Source: Apricaphanius iberus
Taxonomy: Eukaryota; Chordata; Actinopteri; Cyprinodontiformes; Aphaniidae
DNA: 64,000 nt
Reading direction: 5' to 3'
Assembly: GCA_028564705.1 (NCBI GenBank)
Contig: JAPXFQ010001340.1
Span: forward strand, 124,001 to 188,000
The notes under the pieces were generated by a model. That model was not told the DNA's origin. It saw only the letters and a list, made by a program, of their open reading frames with translations, and searched no databases. Positions 20,231 through 31,913 of this stretch are shown one piece after another. The translations under genes were made by a program, and so were the position numbers. Each line of letters opens with the position of its first letter. The stretch's first letter is position 1.

Positions 20231-23207
20231 ATGGAGGTAACAGCTCTCTGCATCCACATCTGTAAGTTTTTCTTTTAAGTCTGGTTTTCATGTTACGAAT
20301 TTTGATTCACATTTGTTTCTTATGTCTCTATAGCGATGAATCTGTTTGTCCTGCTGTCTACGCTACCTGGTCAGAGTTATGCATTTAAGAAGCCTGGTGG
20401 GTTGGAACATGTTTCATTAATATGTTTATTTTACAAACAGTATTATGATGTTCTTTAGAAATAGTTTGAAGTTGTTCAAACTGTTATTCATTAATAAGTT
20501 ATGGTAATCTGATCTACCTCACCAGATGCTAATAAAATAGGTTTGCAAACTGTTGTTATTTTTAAACTGCTCTCTGTATTGTATTGCATCAATTTATTTA
20601 CATTTTTATTTACCATCACAGATTTCCCAATCATCTTTCCTGACCAACTTCAGTTCTTCGAGTATCAGTCTGTCTCTGTACGCTGTGCCGGGGTCAAATA
20701 CAAGAGTGGATGGAAAATGATGAGAAAACTTCACAGAGTGAGTCCTGCACATGTGTCTGAAGGCTGCAGCATCCCAGCTCCATCTTGCACCATTAATCCT
20801 ACCTTTGAAAGCGAAAGTGGAGAATACTGGTGTGAAGATGATAAAGGGGAACGAAGCCATGCTCTGAACATTTCATTTACAGGTTATAGAAGAATGTCTT
20901 TTTTATGAAATATAATATTTCATCTTTAATGCATCCCAATGAATATATTTGAATTTTTGTCAAAATGTCTCTGTATCAGCAGAAAATTATGCAATTCTTA
21001 TTCATTTCCTCAGCTGGATCTGTCATTCTAAAATATACTGGCCATCCAGTGAAGGAAGGGTCTGACGTGAATCTTCAATGTATTAACAAGAAGAATGAGG
21101 AGGCACAAATTACTGACTTCTTCAAAGATGGCCTTCTACTCAAAACACACTTTGAAAATGTTCTGACCCTTCAGAATGTCTCTAAGTCTAATGAAGGACT
21201 CTACAAGTGCAGCATCTCTGGAGCTGGAGACTCTGCAGAAAGCTGGCTGTCTGTTGTCAATTCAAGAGAAGGTGAATAGATTTCATTTTTTTAAAAGAAG
21301 ATATCATATAAAATATATTTACATTTGTAAATATATTAACAGAGAACATAAATAAACATATTATCAAATATACATCCTATTTACACTGGACATATTATCA
21401 AATATACATCCTATTTACACTGGACAGTTTGAAGTCATATCTGAACTGGAATAAAGATGCCAGAAATTAAATTAGGTAAAATACAGAATCCATGTTTATC
21501 CTCTTCCCAACTCTGCTGGGAAAAATACATTTTAGGGGGAATTGGGGCACATATTAAAAATGTTTGCTGATGCCTCTTGGCCTTAACTAAATTTTTCTTT
21601 TCAGAATCTAATGAGGATACTCCTGTGATCACCATTGTGTTATGCACCCTCGGTTCTTTCGTCTTAATAGTGACTGGAATGATTTTCTTCAAGAAACACA
21701 AAGGTACTACTAAATCATATCAATATCTACTTCTAACTTGTACAATTTCTCAACAACATTATTTCTTCCTGAGATACAAGGCTCTGTTAAAAAGTCTATG
21801 TTCAGCAGGGATAAGTTGGGTCCCACTGCATTTGTTTTTGTTTTTTCAGGTTAGACTTGAGATGTAAAATAAATACAAAGTTTACTTTTTTAGGGTGTTA
21901 TGGACATGATGATTTAGAAAACAAACTTGGCAATAAAATAGATCTAAACTCATGGAGCATGATCGAAAGCCATACATTTAGGAGACATTTTCCCATTTCC
22001 ATGAGCACGACAAATTATTACAACAATGATAAAATATTCATCCAAAATTTTAATTCGTTTTTGGATATATTTTAATCCAAATGCCAAGTATTATTCTGTG
22101 TTTTAAAGAAAATATACAAAGTAAGACTGGCATTATATACAAATGCAGCAAAAGAAAAATGTTCAGATCCACATCTTAAATTCTTATGATTAAAACTTCA
22201 TGGCCATGAAATTTGAGTGAAAATGATTTTTAAATTACAAGACAAGAAACAAAACACACACATTTATTTTTGGTCTAAGTGTTATTTTTTCCAACTCAGC
22301 TGCTTCAGCTGAAGTTGCAAGTTTATTTTAACTCCCTGTAGGTTTAAAGACACAACTTACACTTGAAGCCCCTGAATGGTGAACAAACTCTTTTTTGAAT
22401 TGTTGCTGTTAATTCTGTTACCAGTTTCTTAAAAAATGATTATTGTAGACTTCTATTTGGTCATTTTATTGCTTGCCACTAATTGTTTTTAATCAGAAAA
22501 TCTTGAAGGTCCACAAACAGCTTTTTTCATCTACACAATACATCACACACCTGTCTTTAGCTTTTTTTTTATCTATATTTCACTGCAGCCTTGACACATG
22601 AGACCAACAGAGATCTAAAAGAAGCTACATATGCTGTTGTCAACAAACCAATGAAGATAAATGGTCAGTATTTTTACTTGCAGTTGTTCTCATCATTATC
22701 AGACTGTGTCACTTTCGTTGTTATTAAATTCTCACACGCAGATGCTACAAACGCACCAGACCAAGTCACGTATGCTTCTGTTGAGATGAGGAAGACAGGT
22801 ACTTTGTATTCTCTGATGACTTTTTAAACTTAGCTGAACAGCTGTGTGGTAAACCATGGTGACATCATGGCAATGTTCTCTTCCATTAAACACATCAGCT
22901 AGCATGACTATTTTCGGATAGGTGTGTGATCTGAAACACCTAAGAAAGTAATGTCAGTTGTAGCACCAAATATTGCAATAACATTCTCTGAGTCAACAAA
23001 ACAGATAAATAAAAATCTGCTGCAGTGTGTGTATGAAACATTCTTCTGACCAATTTTCACACAAAAACTGACTGAATAAGAAACATTCTAGCAGTTTCAC
23101 TCATTAATTTCCTTTTTTTTTTCTTATCAGGGCAGGATGTTTGCACAGCTCCCATTGGACAATATTCAACAAATCAGAACACAATCTATTCTTTACTCAC
23201 TCAATAA
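20231..23207 (+). CDS. Fc-receptor-like protein, two Ig domains, ITIM-like tail (copy 1)
   Basis: Eight exons, all introns phase 1: 20231-20261, 20334-20396, 20622-20882, 21014-21271, 21605-21703, 22589-22663, 22742-22798, 23131-23207. Together 921 nt, 306 residues. Order: split signal peptide (MEVTALCIHI plus NLFVLLSTLPG); Ig domain 1, residues 32-118, with Cys in SVRC and the GEYWC motif plus an extra GCSIPAPSC pair; Ig domain 2, 119-204, with NLQC and GLYKC; membrane segment about 212-233, followed by FFKKHK; tail with Tyr252 (ATYAVV), Tyr273 (VTYASV, a good ITIM) and Tyr301 (TIYSLL). The layout matches teleost Fc-receptor-like proteins, presumably surface receptors on leukocytes with inhibitory signalling through SH2 phosphatases. 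The ligand is unknown. An ETS-like element precedes it. Confidence 0.85.
21357..21424. repeat. Exact tandem duplication of a 34-bp unit
   Basis: The unit beginning CATATTATCAAATATACATC occurs twice in a row (21357-21390, 21391-21424) without a mismatch, in intron 4 of the receptor gene. Identity suggests a recent event; the number of units may vary between individuals. Confidence 0.9.
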
Positions 23208-23427
23208 TCTTTCTTTTTTCTTTTTAAGAAGATTAAACAACTACAATTAGTTTATTCTCAGAGTTACAATTAGACCTATATAATAAGACATTCATTTCTA
23301 ATTCTTGATGGTTTCAAACTATTTATTATTAAAAAAGTTTAACCAATACAACAACAGCTATTAAGGTTGTCATTCATGTCTCTGTCATTTTGATCAATAT
23401 CAGCTGAATGCTGTTATCGATCTAGAG

Positions 23428-23720
23428 CAGTGGTTCCAAACTTTCCAGTCACAAAATAAACATCTAAGAGGCCCGTGACCCAAACTTTTGATGGAGTCAA
23501 TTGAAAAGTGGTACGATGTCAGCAAAACCAATATAAAACACCAATTTATTGATCAATAATGTTGTCTTCATCAGTTCAATTATTTATTTTCTATCTTTTA
23601 TTCAATTTATAGAATACAGATGTTTGCTCATTTACATTTTGGTGTTGACATTTTTTTTTCTCAAGAGAATCTCAAGACCTCACTCTTACATGTTTGTGAC
23701 CCCAACTGTGGGAACTGCTG
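23428..23720. mobile_element. hAT-type MITE with 8-bp target duplication
   Basis: The ends are CAGTGGTTCCAAACTTTC and the complement CAGCAGTTCCCACAGTT. A perfect 8-bp duplication ATCTAGAG flanks the element (23420-23427, 23721-23728). The CAGTGGTT terminus and the 8-bp duplication are hallmarks of hAT elements. No coding capacity. It lies about 220 bp downstream of the receptor stop codon and is a relative of 59752-60088. Confidence 0.88.
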
Positions 23721-24533
23721 ATCTAGAGCATATGAAAACTGTTATTTTACAAATATGAGGAATTAGACAAATTAAACAGTTAAGATCATAATTAAACTAT
23801 TTCCAAAAAGGTATTACTTAAGACCTAATGGTGTGAACTAGCAGTGGGGCGGGCAGTGGGGGTGGTTGGATCAAGCTGTGAGCACACACACGATATGTAT
23901 ACGTATATATTAATTTCAAACTCCTTTTGTTTTGCTTCTACTTTATTTTCAGCTTTATCTTTTAAGTGTATGTACGCATGATTCCACACAAATGATCAGC
24001 ATTGTCAGGAGTTCTGTTGTTTCGTTGGCAAAAATGAAGTTTTTTTTTTTAATTGTGAAAGTGGTCTAAAGTAAATGTTCGAGTAACAAATTGCTGTATT
24101 TGAAAAAACAAATACATGTCAGAAACTGACTAACGCCATCCTCTCCATGAAAAATGGCAAGAGACCAGGGCCTGATGCCTTATGTTATGAGTTTAACAAA
24201 AAGTTTAACAGGTTACTAACTTCATATTTATTGACAATGTTTAATAGATCCAACGATAACTCTTATTTTCCAAAATTGGAAAGGACCTGGAGCAGGTAGG
24301 CTCTAATAGACCAATTTCAATACTGAAAACTGATTAGAAAATTCTCGCAGTCTTTAGTCAATAGACTTAGCTCCCGGATTAGCAAATTGGTTCACCTTAT
24401 CAAGGCACGCATCCCATAACCTGAGGCGGCTTTTTAATATAATCTTTTCCAATAGAGTTCCCGACAAAGACCTAGTTATATTGAGCCTTGATGCAGAAAA
24501 GACTGTGAATTTGACTGTGTCGAATGGTCACAT

Positions 24534-24911
24534 TTGTATGCAGTATTAAAGAAGTTCGGCATTGGTTCTAGATTTACCCCCTGGATACAGCTGTTATATA
24601 GCAACCCATGTGCTAGGATACTAACAAACAAGACTCTGTCAGAACCCTTTAAATTATTCTGCAGTAAAAGGCAAGGCTGTGCACTGAGCCCTTTACTGTT
24701 TGCCCTTGCATTAGAACCATTTGCAGAAATAATTCGGACGCATAAAGGAATATACGGCTACAATACAAAATGTACTTCTAATAAGATATCATTATATGCG
24801 GATGATATTTTGATGTTTGTTACTCGACCATTAGATTCGATTCCCAAAGTTTTGGAAACAATAGACTTATTTAGTTCATTTTCAGGATATAGAGTAAACT
24901 GGGGTAAGTGA
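24534..24911 (+). pseudogene. L1-like reverse transcriptase fragment
   Basis: 125 residues with SKRQGCALSPLLFALALEPF and the catalytic YADDILMF, both diagnostic of L1-like reverse transcriptases. The preceding block that should read as a LSLDAEKAFD-like motif is frameshifted at about 24480-24530. Further C-terminal pieces lie at 25017-25214, 25794-26039 and 26087-26390 in different frames. Non-functional. Confidence 0.85.
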
Positions 24912-26407
24912 ATTGATACCAATAAGGTATCAAAAACTTGACGCATTTAAGTAAAATTCACATATTTGGGGATTGAGATTACTTAAACACACAAATACTG
25001 ATATAACGCAAATTTTATGAAAAATGTGGATTTGTTTAAAAGTAAGGTTGAATTTTGGAAATCACTCCCACTTTATTCAATAGGCAGGGTAAATGCTATC
25101 AAGATGGTCTGTCTTCCCAAAAATATCCCAGTGTACCTAAAAGCAACATTTCTTTTCAGAAACTTGACTCTATTTTCCTCCCTTTTATTTAGAATTACAA
25201 TTCTTACAGAATAAAAAAGGTCCATCTTTGTAAACAAAAATATCATGGGGGCCTCACCTTGCCAGATTTTAAGAACTATTATTTTGCTGCAAATATACAA
25301 AATATTACTTACTGGTTGGATGTCACAGTTATAATTGAGAAGTGGTTGGATATAGAGCGGGAGGATTCTATGCCTTACTCTCTTGGTGTGATTGCAATGT
25401 CTTGTACTATGTCTAAGTTGTACTATGGCTACAATCCGGTTATTCACAATCCAAATTTGGACACAAACAGTGAAAGGGTATAAAGTTAGAGCCCTGTCCT
25501 TTAAGAGACCCATTGCGGCTAACCCATCGTTTACACCCTCACTTATCGATGGGACATTTGACTGATGGAAGGGTCTATGAAATGGGTCTACAAGATGTTG
25601 GGCATCTCTAATTTCAGGGTATCTTTGCCTAAATACAGTCAACCTGCCTCTGATTTTTTTTAGATATCTTCAAATAAGAAGTTATGAAAGGTCCTGTCTC
25701 CAACAATTTGAGTTTGTAAATCCAGAAAAACTTGACCAATGCCTTGTTGATTGTAAAACAGAAAAAAAACTTGGGATTACTTTTATTTAAGAGATGCTGC
25801 AGTCGTTCCAACAGAATTATATGAATAAAATAAAATCAGCTTGGGAAAAGGAACTGGGGCTAGAAATACATATAGATATCTGGACTAAAGGGTTGCATTA
25901 TGTAAATTTATACTCTATCAACGCCAGACATTCTTTAATCCAGTTCATACTACTACACAGACTGTATTACTTAAAAGCAAAGCTACATAGGATATTTCCT
26001 GAAACGTCACCGATTTGTGGCAAATTTCAATGTGCTTAGGCGGATCTGGTCCATAGCTTTGTAATGTGTAAGAAGCTCCAGGAGTTTTGGACATGTGTGT
26101 TCATTTTTATTCAAAACATTTCAAGGTGAAACTTGAGCCTGATCCCGTTTTAATTCTTTTTGGGCTTTCAGAGCAGTCCCAAAAACTCAAGAAGGTTCAG
26201 ACCACTCTTCTTTCTTATGTACTAATGTGTACAAAAAGACTAATGCTACTCCTATGGAAAGGAAAGGAGGTGCCTTTCTTCAAGGCGTGGATATCAGTTT
26301 TGACAAATACCCTTCATCTTGAAAGGATCCATAATATCATGAACAATAAACTGGACGATTACAAGCACATATGGAGACGTTTCATTGTATATTTGGAAAA
26401 TTTGGAT

Positions 26408-26769
26408 CCATCCATCTTCTTAACCGCTTATCCAATTCAGGGTCACGGGGCAGCTGGAGCCTATCCCAGCAATTATCAGGCGTTAGGCAGGGTACACCCT
26501 GAACAGGACGCCAGTCTGTTGCAGGGCCAACACAGAGAGACAGACAACCATTCACACTCACATTCATTCCTAGGGACAATTTAGAGTGATCAATTCACCT
26601 ATCATGCATGTTTTTGGACTGTGGGAGGAAGCCGGAGTACCCGGAGAGAACCCACGCATACACGGGGAGAACATGCAAACTCCATGCAGAAAGACCCTGG
26701 GCCGGGATACGAACCCACGACCTTCTTGCTGCAAGGCAACAGCGCTAACCACTGCGCCACCGTGCAGCC
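26408..26769 (-). mobile_element. Full-length fish SINE, reversed, in the L1-like copy
   Basis: Read on the minus strand, it starts with GGTGGCGCAGTGG and the tRNA-like promoter region, continues through the conserved body and ends in the ATGGATGGA-type tail. Perfect 12-bp duplication GAAAATTTGGAT (26396-26407, 26770-26781). It is the most complete SINE copy of this family in the window, about 362 bp. Confidence 0.88.
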
Positions 26770-27137
26770 GAAAATTTGGATAACTAAGATAAAATAAATA
26801 TGGACATGAGCCAGATAGCAACCTTGGGGATGGGGGAAGGATATGGGTTGGGATTTTATATATGCTTTGGTTTTGTCACTTGTTTGTATTGTCTCTTATT
26901 TATTTATTTATTTGTTATTTTTATATTACTGTCTTTCTTTTTGACATAAAACTGTAAAACATGAGGGAATGGTAGCCAGTGAGGCAAGTTGCATTTAATT
27001 TGTGCCTCTCAATAAAATAAAAAAAATATTTGAAGAGAGAGAGTGGGAATTGTACGTTAATATTCAGGAATGTCTATCTGAAAATGGCTTTAGAGTAACA
27101 TTTTGGAATCAATTTATTGAAAAGCAATTCACCCCTA

Positions 27138-27138
27138 A

Positions 27139-27180
<42 letters not shown>
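27138..27180. repeat. (TA)n microsatellite
   Basis: An uninterrupted AT dinucleotide run of about 20 units just beyond the L1-like tail. Small Ile/Tyr-rich open frames crossing it are artefacts. Confidence 0.9.
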
Positions 27181-27183
<3 letters not shown>

Positions 27184-27486
27184 CTAGTGATTTCTACGTG
27201 CCTGGTCATTATTATGATATTTTAGTGCATCTTAGTGAAAATATACATTATCTGTATCAAAGAAAAAAGAAGGTCAATGTGGCACCCTGTTTAATTTAGA
27301 ATTCTTTACTGCACTTGAATTTTAATCAGGCCTCACCCTGGAGAGAAATCCTTCACCTCAATAGATTGGCCTGAGACAAAGGAGCTGCATGTGTCTGTGG
27401 CACTCCAGCAGCGCCGCTGTCAAAATGTCCTTCACAGCCTGCTGTCATCAAGTGTTCATCAAATAAAGTGTTTTGAGTTTTTGAAG

Positions 27487-27752
27487 GTGGCGCAGTGTTC
27501 TCCAGTTTGCATGCGTCGGTTCCCTCCGGGTACTCTGGCTTCTTCCCACAGTCCAAAAACATGACTGTTAGGTTAATTGAGCACTCTAAATTGTCCTTAG
27601 GTGTGTGTGCATGGTTGTTTGTCCTGTCTGTCCCTATGTGGCCTTGTGATGGACCTGTTCAGGGTGTACCCCGCTTCTCCCCGTTGACAGCCGGAGAGAG
27701 GCACCAGCCCTCCCACGACCCCTGGAGGACTAAGCTGTTCAGAAAATGGATG
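27487..27752 (+). mobile_element. Fish SINE (ATGGATGGA tail)
   Basis: Starts GTGGCGCAGTG, is partly deleted in the tRNA-like head, and ends AGAAAATGGATG. Flanks GAGTTTTTGAAG (27475-27486) and GAGTTGTTGAAG (27753-27764) form a 12-bp duplication with one mismatch. Confidence 0.82.
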
Positions 27753-27764
27753 GAGTTGTTGAAG

Positions 27765-28887
27765 CTTCAATAGACGATAGTGAATCACTCAAGCTTTTCT
27801 TTGTTGACATCTGGTGGTCAAGAAGATGAAGAGCAGCTTCAGTCTGATGGTTGAGATGAACTGTTCAATATGATTGACTACTTCTCCAAAGTGAGTTGAA
27901 AGCTTTTGTTTAGAAATTATGCAGTAAATCTGTCCATCATTTGTACTTTGAACATGATATTGTAAAGATAACCACTCTTTTTATTTGGTTAATAACCTAT
28001 TTTGATGAATATACCTTCCTTGTTTGAAACACAGAGTGGTCTAACTTGGCTAGCAAATTCCTGACATTTGTAAACCTGATAGAAGAAAAACCTGAATATA
28101 CAAGACAATAATTGGTTTGTGTTATAAGCTCCCTTCCTCCACGTTATGCCTCTGCAACATCTGGATTAGCCCGACCACCTTCTAGACTATCTGTGTTTTT
28201 ATTTATTCCAAACCACACCCATGGTACATGATAATTTGGGATTTTGTAAAGTTCCGAGGTTTGAATAGGTTCATATTGGATATTTGTCTGTGAAAAACAT
28301 GATAGATGGATTAAGATATGTTATTCCACTGCTACTGAGATTTTAAGAGGGGACAGATGCAGTCCATTCTAAGCATTCTGATGTCTGTTCAATTGATATT
28401 TCTCATTATTTTTCCTTTTGTTATTCTGTGGCATCAGAAGGATTTCGTCTTAGAATTAAACTAAAAAGAAATATTGGCTCTAAAAAAATTGAATTGTTAC
28501 TGAAATATTAATTTTAAATAAATGTATTTTAAGATGCTATTGTTCTGATGTCATACAAATCCTTCCCCCAAAAAAACAAAACAAATTTTCCCAATCCCCT
28601 TATATGTCTTAAAAGTAGAACTTGGGAAAAAAAATCTAGATGTTTTCAGTGAAGTCAGGAATATACCATATTTTGTGATTATGAGAAACATTTTAATCAC
28701 AAGAACAGCAGGAATCATGAGCACTGTAAATCTTAGATGTTCTAGACTGCCCCTGTACTTTTCACACAATAATACAAAAGCTAAAAGCTTTTAAAAAGCT
28801 GATCAAAAAAATAATGCCAGCATAGCTTGCAATGATGATTATTATTGTATTATTGTAGAGAGAAAATCATAAAAAAAAAATCATAAT
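27765..28887. other. 3' flank of coiled-coil model 2, no gene seen
   Basis: AT-rich sequence without an exon or a complete repeat that I can place. Small minus-strand frames such as 28551-28769 have no domain. Confidence 0.35.
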
Positions 28888-30821
28888 TCAGTTTTCATTT
28901 CTCTCGGCTTCCACGTCCGCAGCTATGATTCGGATGTGATCGATCCATGTCTTTAGTTTATTCTTCACCTCCACCAATGTAGCAGTTTCATTTCTGTAGT
29001 CCTGCTCCCTCGCCTGTAGCTTCCTTTGAAGTTCACAGTTTGTATTCACCAATTCTTCTTTCTCACCTGTTGTTGATAAAGGTTTGAAAATAACAGTTTT
29101 TTTCATCATACATCATCATTTTACATATCTTGCCTAGATAAATAGTATAAACTGTAGTTATTACACTTTATTAATCAGTTGCCAAACCTTTTCAAATATG
29201 CATAATTAGATGTTCCAAATCCAAAGTAAATATAAACTATGATATTCAGAGGTGGGATATTTACAGCCCTTTTTATGCAAAGGATGCAAATTATGTCGGG
29301 TATAATAATTATTCCCACCAAAATCTGTATCCATCAGGTAACTTTTCTATTCATTAGACTAAATGGTCAGGTCTTTTCTCTTTGACTTATAGTTCTTACA
29401 ACTCTGAAATAAAGAGGAGTTTTCAGTGATGAAGTCAGGAAGGTTAGTTTTTGTTTCCAGAAGACAGAATTTTGGGTGACTTGAAACACGTATAATAAAT
29501 AGATCATTTAATATAATATTTATTATATCATTGATTTCAACATTGATAATAATAAATATAAATTCATAACAATGAAAAATTGTCTTAAGTAGATTAAATT
29601 ATCGGATTGATAAAAATGATAATGTTAATTAAACAGTAAGTAATAAAGTGTTTTTAAATTGAATTGAATACAATCCAACTGGAGTCTGTAATAATCCGAT
29701 TTAATTTAGTTCTCTCTGAGAAACTGTCAAACCAATTATACCCAACTGTTCAATTTATTTTTATATTCTGTCCAAATTAATCCAATAACAATCTAATTTG
29801 TTAAACAGTACATTGCTCTCTGAATAGATACATGCTTGAACCAAGTAAATACTGGTTTAATAAGACACTCATAACACATAATTTACATAATATAAGTTTT
29901 TATTTTATTTTCCCACCAAGTAATGAATTTGTAATGCCCATAGCTATGAACAAAACACAGCTGTTTTATACTAAATAACAAAAAAATACCTACGCTTTAA
30001 CTTATTGATGTAATAAAGAGTGGCCGTCCCAAACACCAAGTTAATGAAGAAATTTATAGAAAATAAGTGGAGAGTCACTGCATACACAGCTGCCACCAGA
30101 TCAGCTGAAATAAGAACAGATCAACAGTGAATCTTATTAGAATTCAGGGAAAAAAAGATTTTCCTTAAAAAAGCACAGATTACCTCCAGAAGTGTGAATT
30201 AGAAGAATAATAAACACAGTGCCAAGTGGCAGAGATCCACTCAAGGTGGTGATGGTTGATGGGAAGAAATTTTCTTCTGAGGGAGGTGTTCTGGTCAAAT
30301 TCTAAACACAAAATGTCCATAAAGGATTTTCAAGTTTTGATTATGCATGACTTCACACCCTGCATTACCAATAGATATGTCTATTCCTGTGAGATGTAAT
30401 GTCATAAATGTAGTCAAAATGAAACTGAAATGTAGAGCTACTGTTAATCATTAGCAAAAGACAGACATTTTATTTTTCTCCAGCTTACTTGTAATGTTTT
30501 GAACTCTTCTTTCAGCTTTTCAACTATAGCCTCCTGCTGTGCTTTGAATTTCTCTCTCCATTCTTCCACCTCTCTTTCTGACTGTTTTTGCAACGGTAAA
30601 TTAACCTTTCTTTGGTCTGTTGGTTTATCTTTTGGAAAATAGTCTAACATTGAAAATGACAAAATAACACAACACAAAAGCATTTTAAAGACTTATGAAA
30701 ATAAAGTGCAGCGCATAAGAAAGGCATGATAGTATTGAGTGTTAAGGTTGGATTACTTACATGTGGAGAAAGCCAAAACAGATACAAGAAGAGATGCAAT
30801 TTTATAAGCCATAATAATCAC
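28888..30821 (-). CDS. Small two-pass membrane protein with two coiled coils (model 2, complete)
   Basis: Unrecognised family. Five exons on the minus strand: 30761-30821 (ATG at 30812-30810), 30489-30643, 30184-30301, 29994-30104, 28888-29066. Coding length 615 nt, 204 residues, open throughout. Exon 1 encodes a signal peptide (MAYKIASLLVSVLAFST). Exon 2 encodes a charged coil rich in Glu/Lys. Exon 3 encodes NLTRTPPSEE, with a possible N-glycosylation site, then a hydrophobic segment (LGTVFIILLI). Exon 4 encodes a second membrane segment (FFINLVFGTATLYYI). Exon 5 starts GEKEEL, the same opening as the 35-residue coil exons of model 1, and ends in TGA. Junction phases are 1, 0, 1, 1. A 5' untranslated exon with a GTGAGT donor at 31067-31062 is likely. 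Exon 4 ends in phase 1 and could also splice to model 1 exons. Confidence 0.75.
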
Positions 30822-31067
30822 CTGAACGGGAACAATAAAACCTGCACAAGGTTAAAGCACAAATACTGGTCTAAAAAATAGAGAATTTCAAATGAGTCAA
30901 TCTGTTAAAAAGGTTCTTATCATTGTGTAGGTTTATTTAAAGCTCTAGAACGACTGAATGTTGATGACAGCAAATGTTGATTTTTTTACAGATATTATTC
31001 ACCTTTTAATATAAAAATAGAGATTATTTAACAATTGTGTAACAAATTTAGACCATTGAACACTCAC

Positions 31068-31110
31068 CTCTCTGCAAAGATGCATATTCCTATTCAACAA
31101 GTTGCCTTAA
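31068..31110 (-). other. Probable 5' untranslated exon of model 2
   Basis: On the minus strand the sequence ...CATCTTTGCAGAGAG is followed by a strong GTGAGTG donor. The first coding exon has an acceptor CCCGTTCAG at 30822-30830, nine bases before the ATG. The upstream limit of this exon is not defined by the sequence. Confidence 0.4.
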
Positions 31111-31169
31111 ACAGATTAAAGTAACATTAACCACAGGATCAAAGGCCTGGGAAGTGTACTTCACCCCTT

Positions 31170-31913
31170 ATTATCTGTCATAAAGTAAGGTGTGTTCATA
31201 TTTGTAGCTTTGTACCTTTTACCTTCAGTGAGATCCAGCACCAGCTGGAGGGGCAGTGGCTTTGCATTTTACCTCCTATTGGCAGTGTGTTACATACTTC
31301 CAGGTTAAAACAACCTTTTCTGACATCCTTTTTATATAGATATTCACATTATACATCATTTAAATGCTGACATTCTTTCAGTGGAGGGCTGGCTGATGGA
31401 GGTTCAGGAATTTTCCTGAGCAACTGACCTTTTCTAGATCAATGGTCAGAATTTTTGTTTTTGTACTCCAAAAAGGCCCGCTGCTGAGCCACTGTCACAA
31501 CCCTGCTGTTTGTCTGCTTCTGTAAATTATTGGGGAATCTTCCTTTGTAGAAGATCCTACTGGGGTATGTACTAGGACTACCCTGATCAAGTCACACAGA
31601 TTGGTTCTAATTGAGAGGTAAATCAGTAGACATTGCCGAAGAAACTGCTTAATAAAAAATAAAGTTACTTGAAGCAGTTTATGTCAAGATCCGGTAGGAT
31701 CCAGCAGATGGAGCCATTTCCTTTTTTCCTCCCTCAGGTGCTGAGTTTTGGCTAACACACCTGGAGCTGGTTTCCTCATCAGTTCTGCTGCATTTAAGGA
31801 GAGCTGTGCTTTAAGGAGACGGGTGTCAGATGATTCCGTTCCAAGGAGTAGTAACTGACCTCTACTCTGGTCTACCCGTGAGAGTTTTCGTCTTTCGTCT
31901 TTAAAAAAGTACT
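31170..31913. other. Upstream flank of model 2, nothing firmly assigned
   Basis: Likely holds the promoter of the minus-strand gene. No TATA box or known repeat is clear. The composition is ordinary. Confidence 0.25.

Larger units (their letters stand above)
24108..27030 (+). mobile_element. L1-like LINE, decayed, interrupted by a SINE
   Basis: Starts within the reverse transcriptase at LTNAILSMKNGKRPGPDAL and runs through the palm motifs, thumb and C-terminal region to about 26390. After a SINE insertion, 3' sequence continues to an AATAAAATAAAAAAAAT tail near 27020. The sequence style fits the L1/Tx1 group of fish LINEs. Many frameshifts are present and the 5' half is missing. Confidence 0.75.

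Noticed and set aside
20231..23207. ITAM in the receptor tail
   Set aside because: The tyrosines are 21 and 28 residues apart, too far for the YxxL/I-(6-8)-YxxL/I spacing.
27002..27299. Frames with Ile/Tyr repeats (also near 41.8-42.0, 43.5-43.9 and 44.3 kb)
   Set aside because: They are translations of (TA)n microsatellites.
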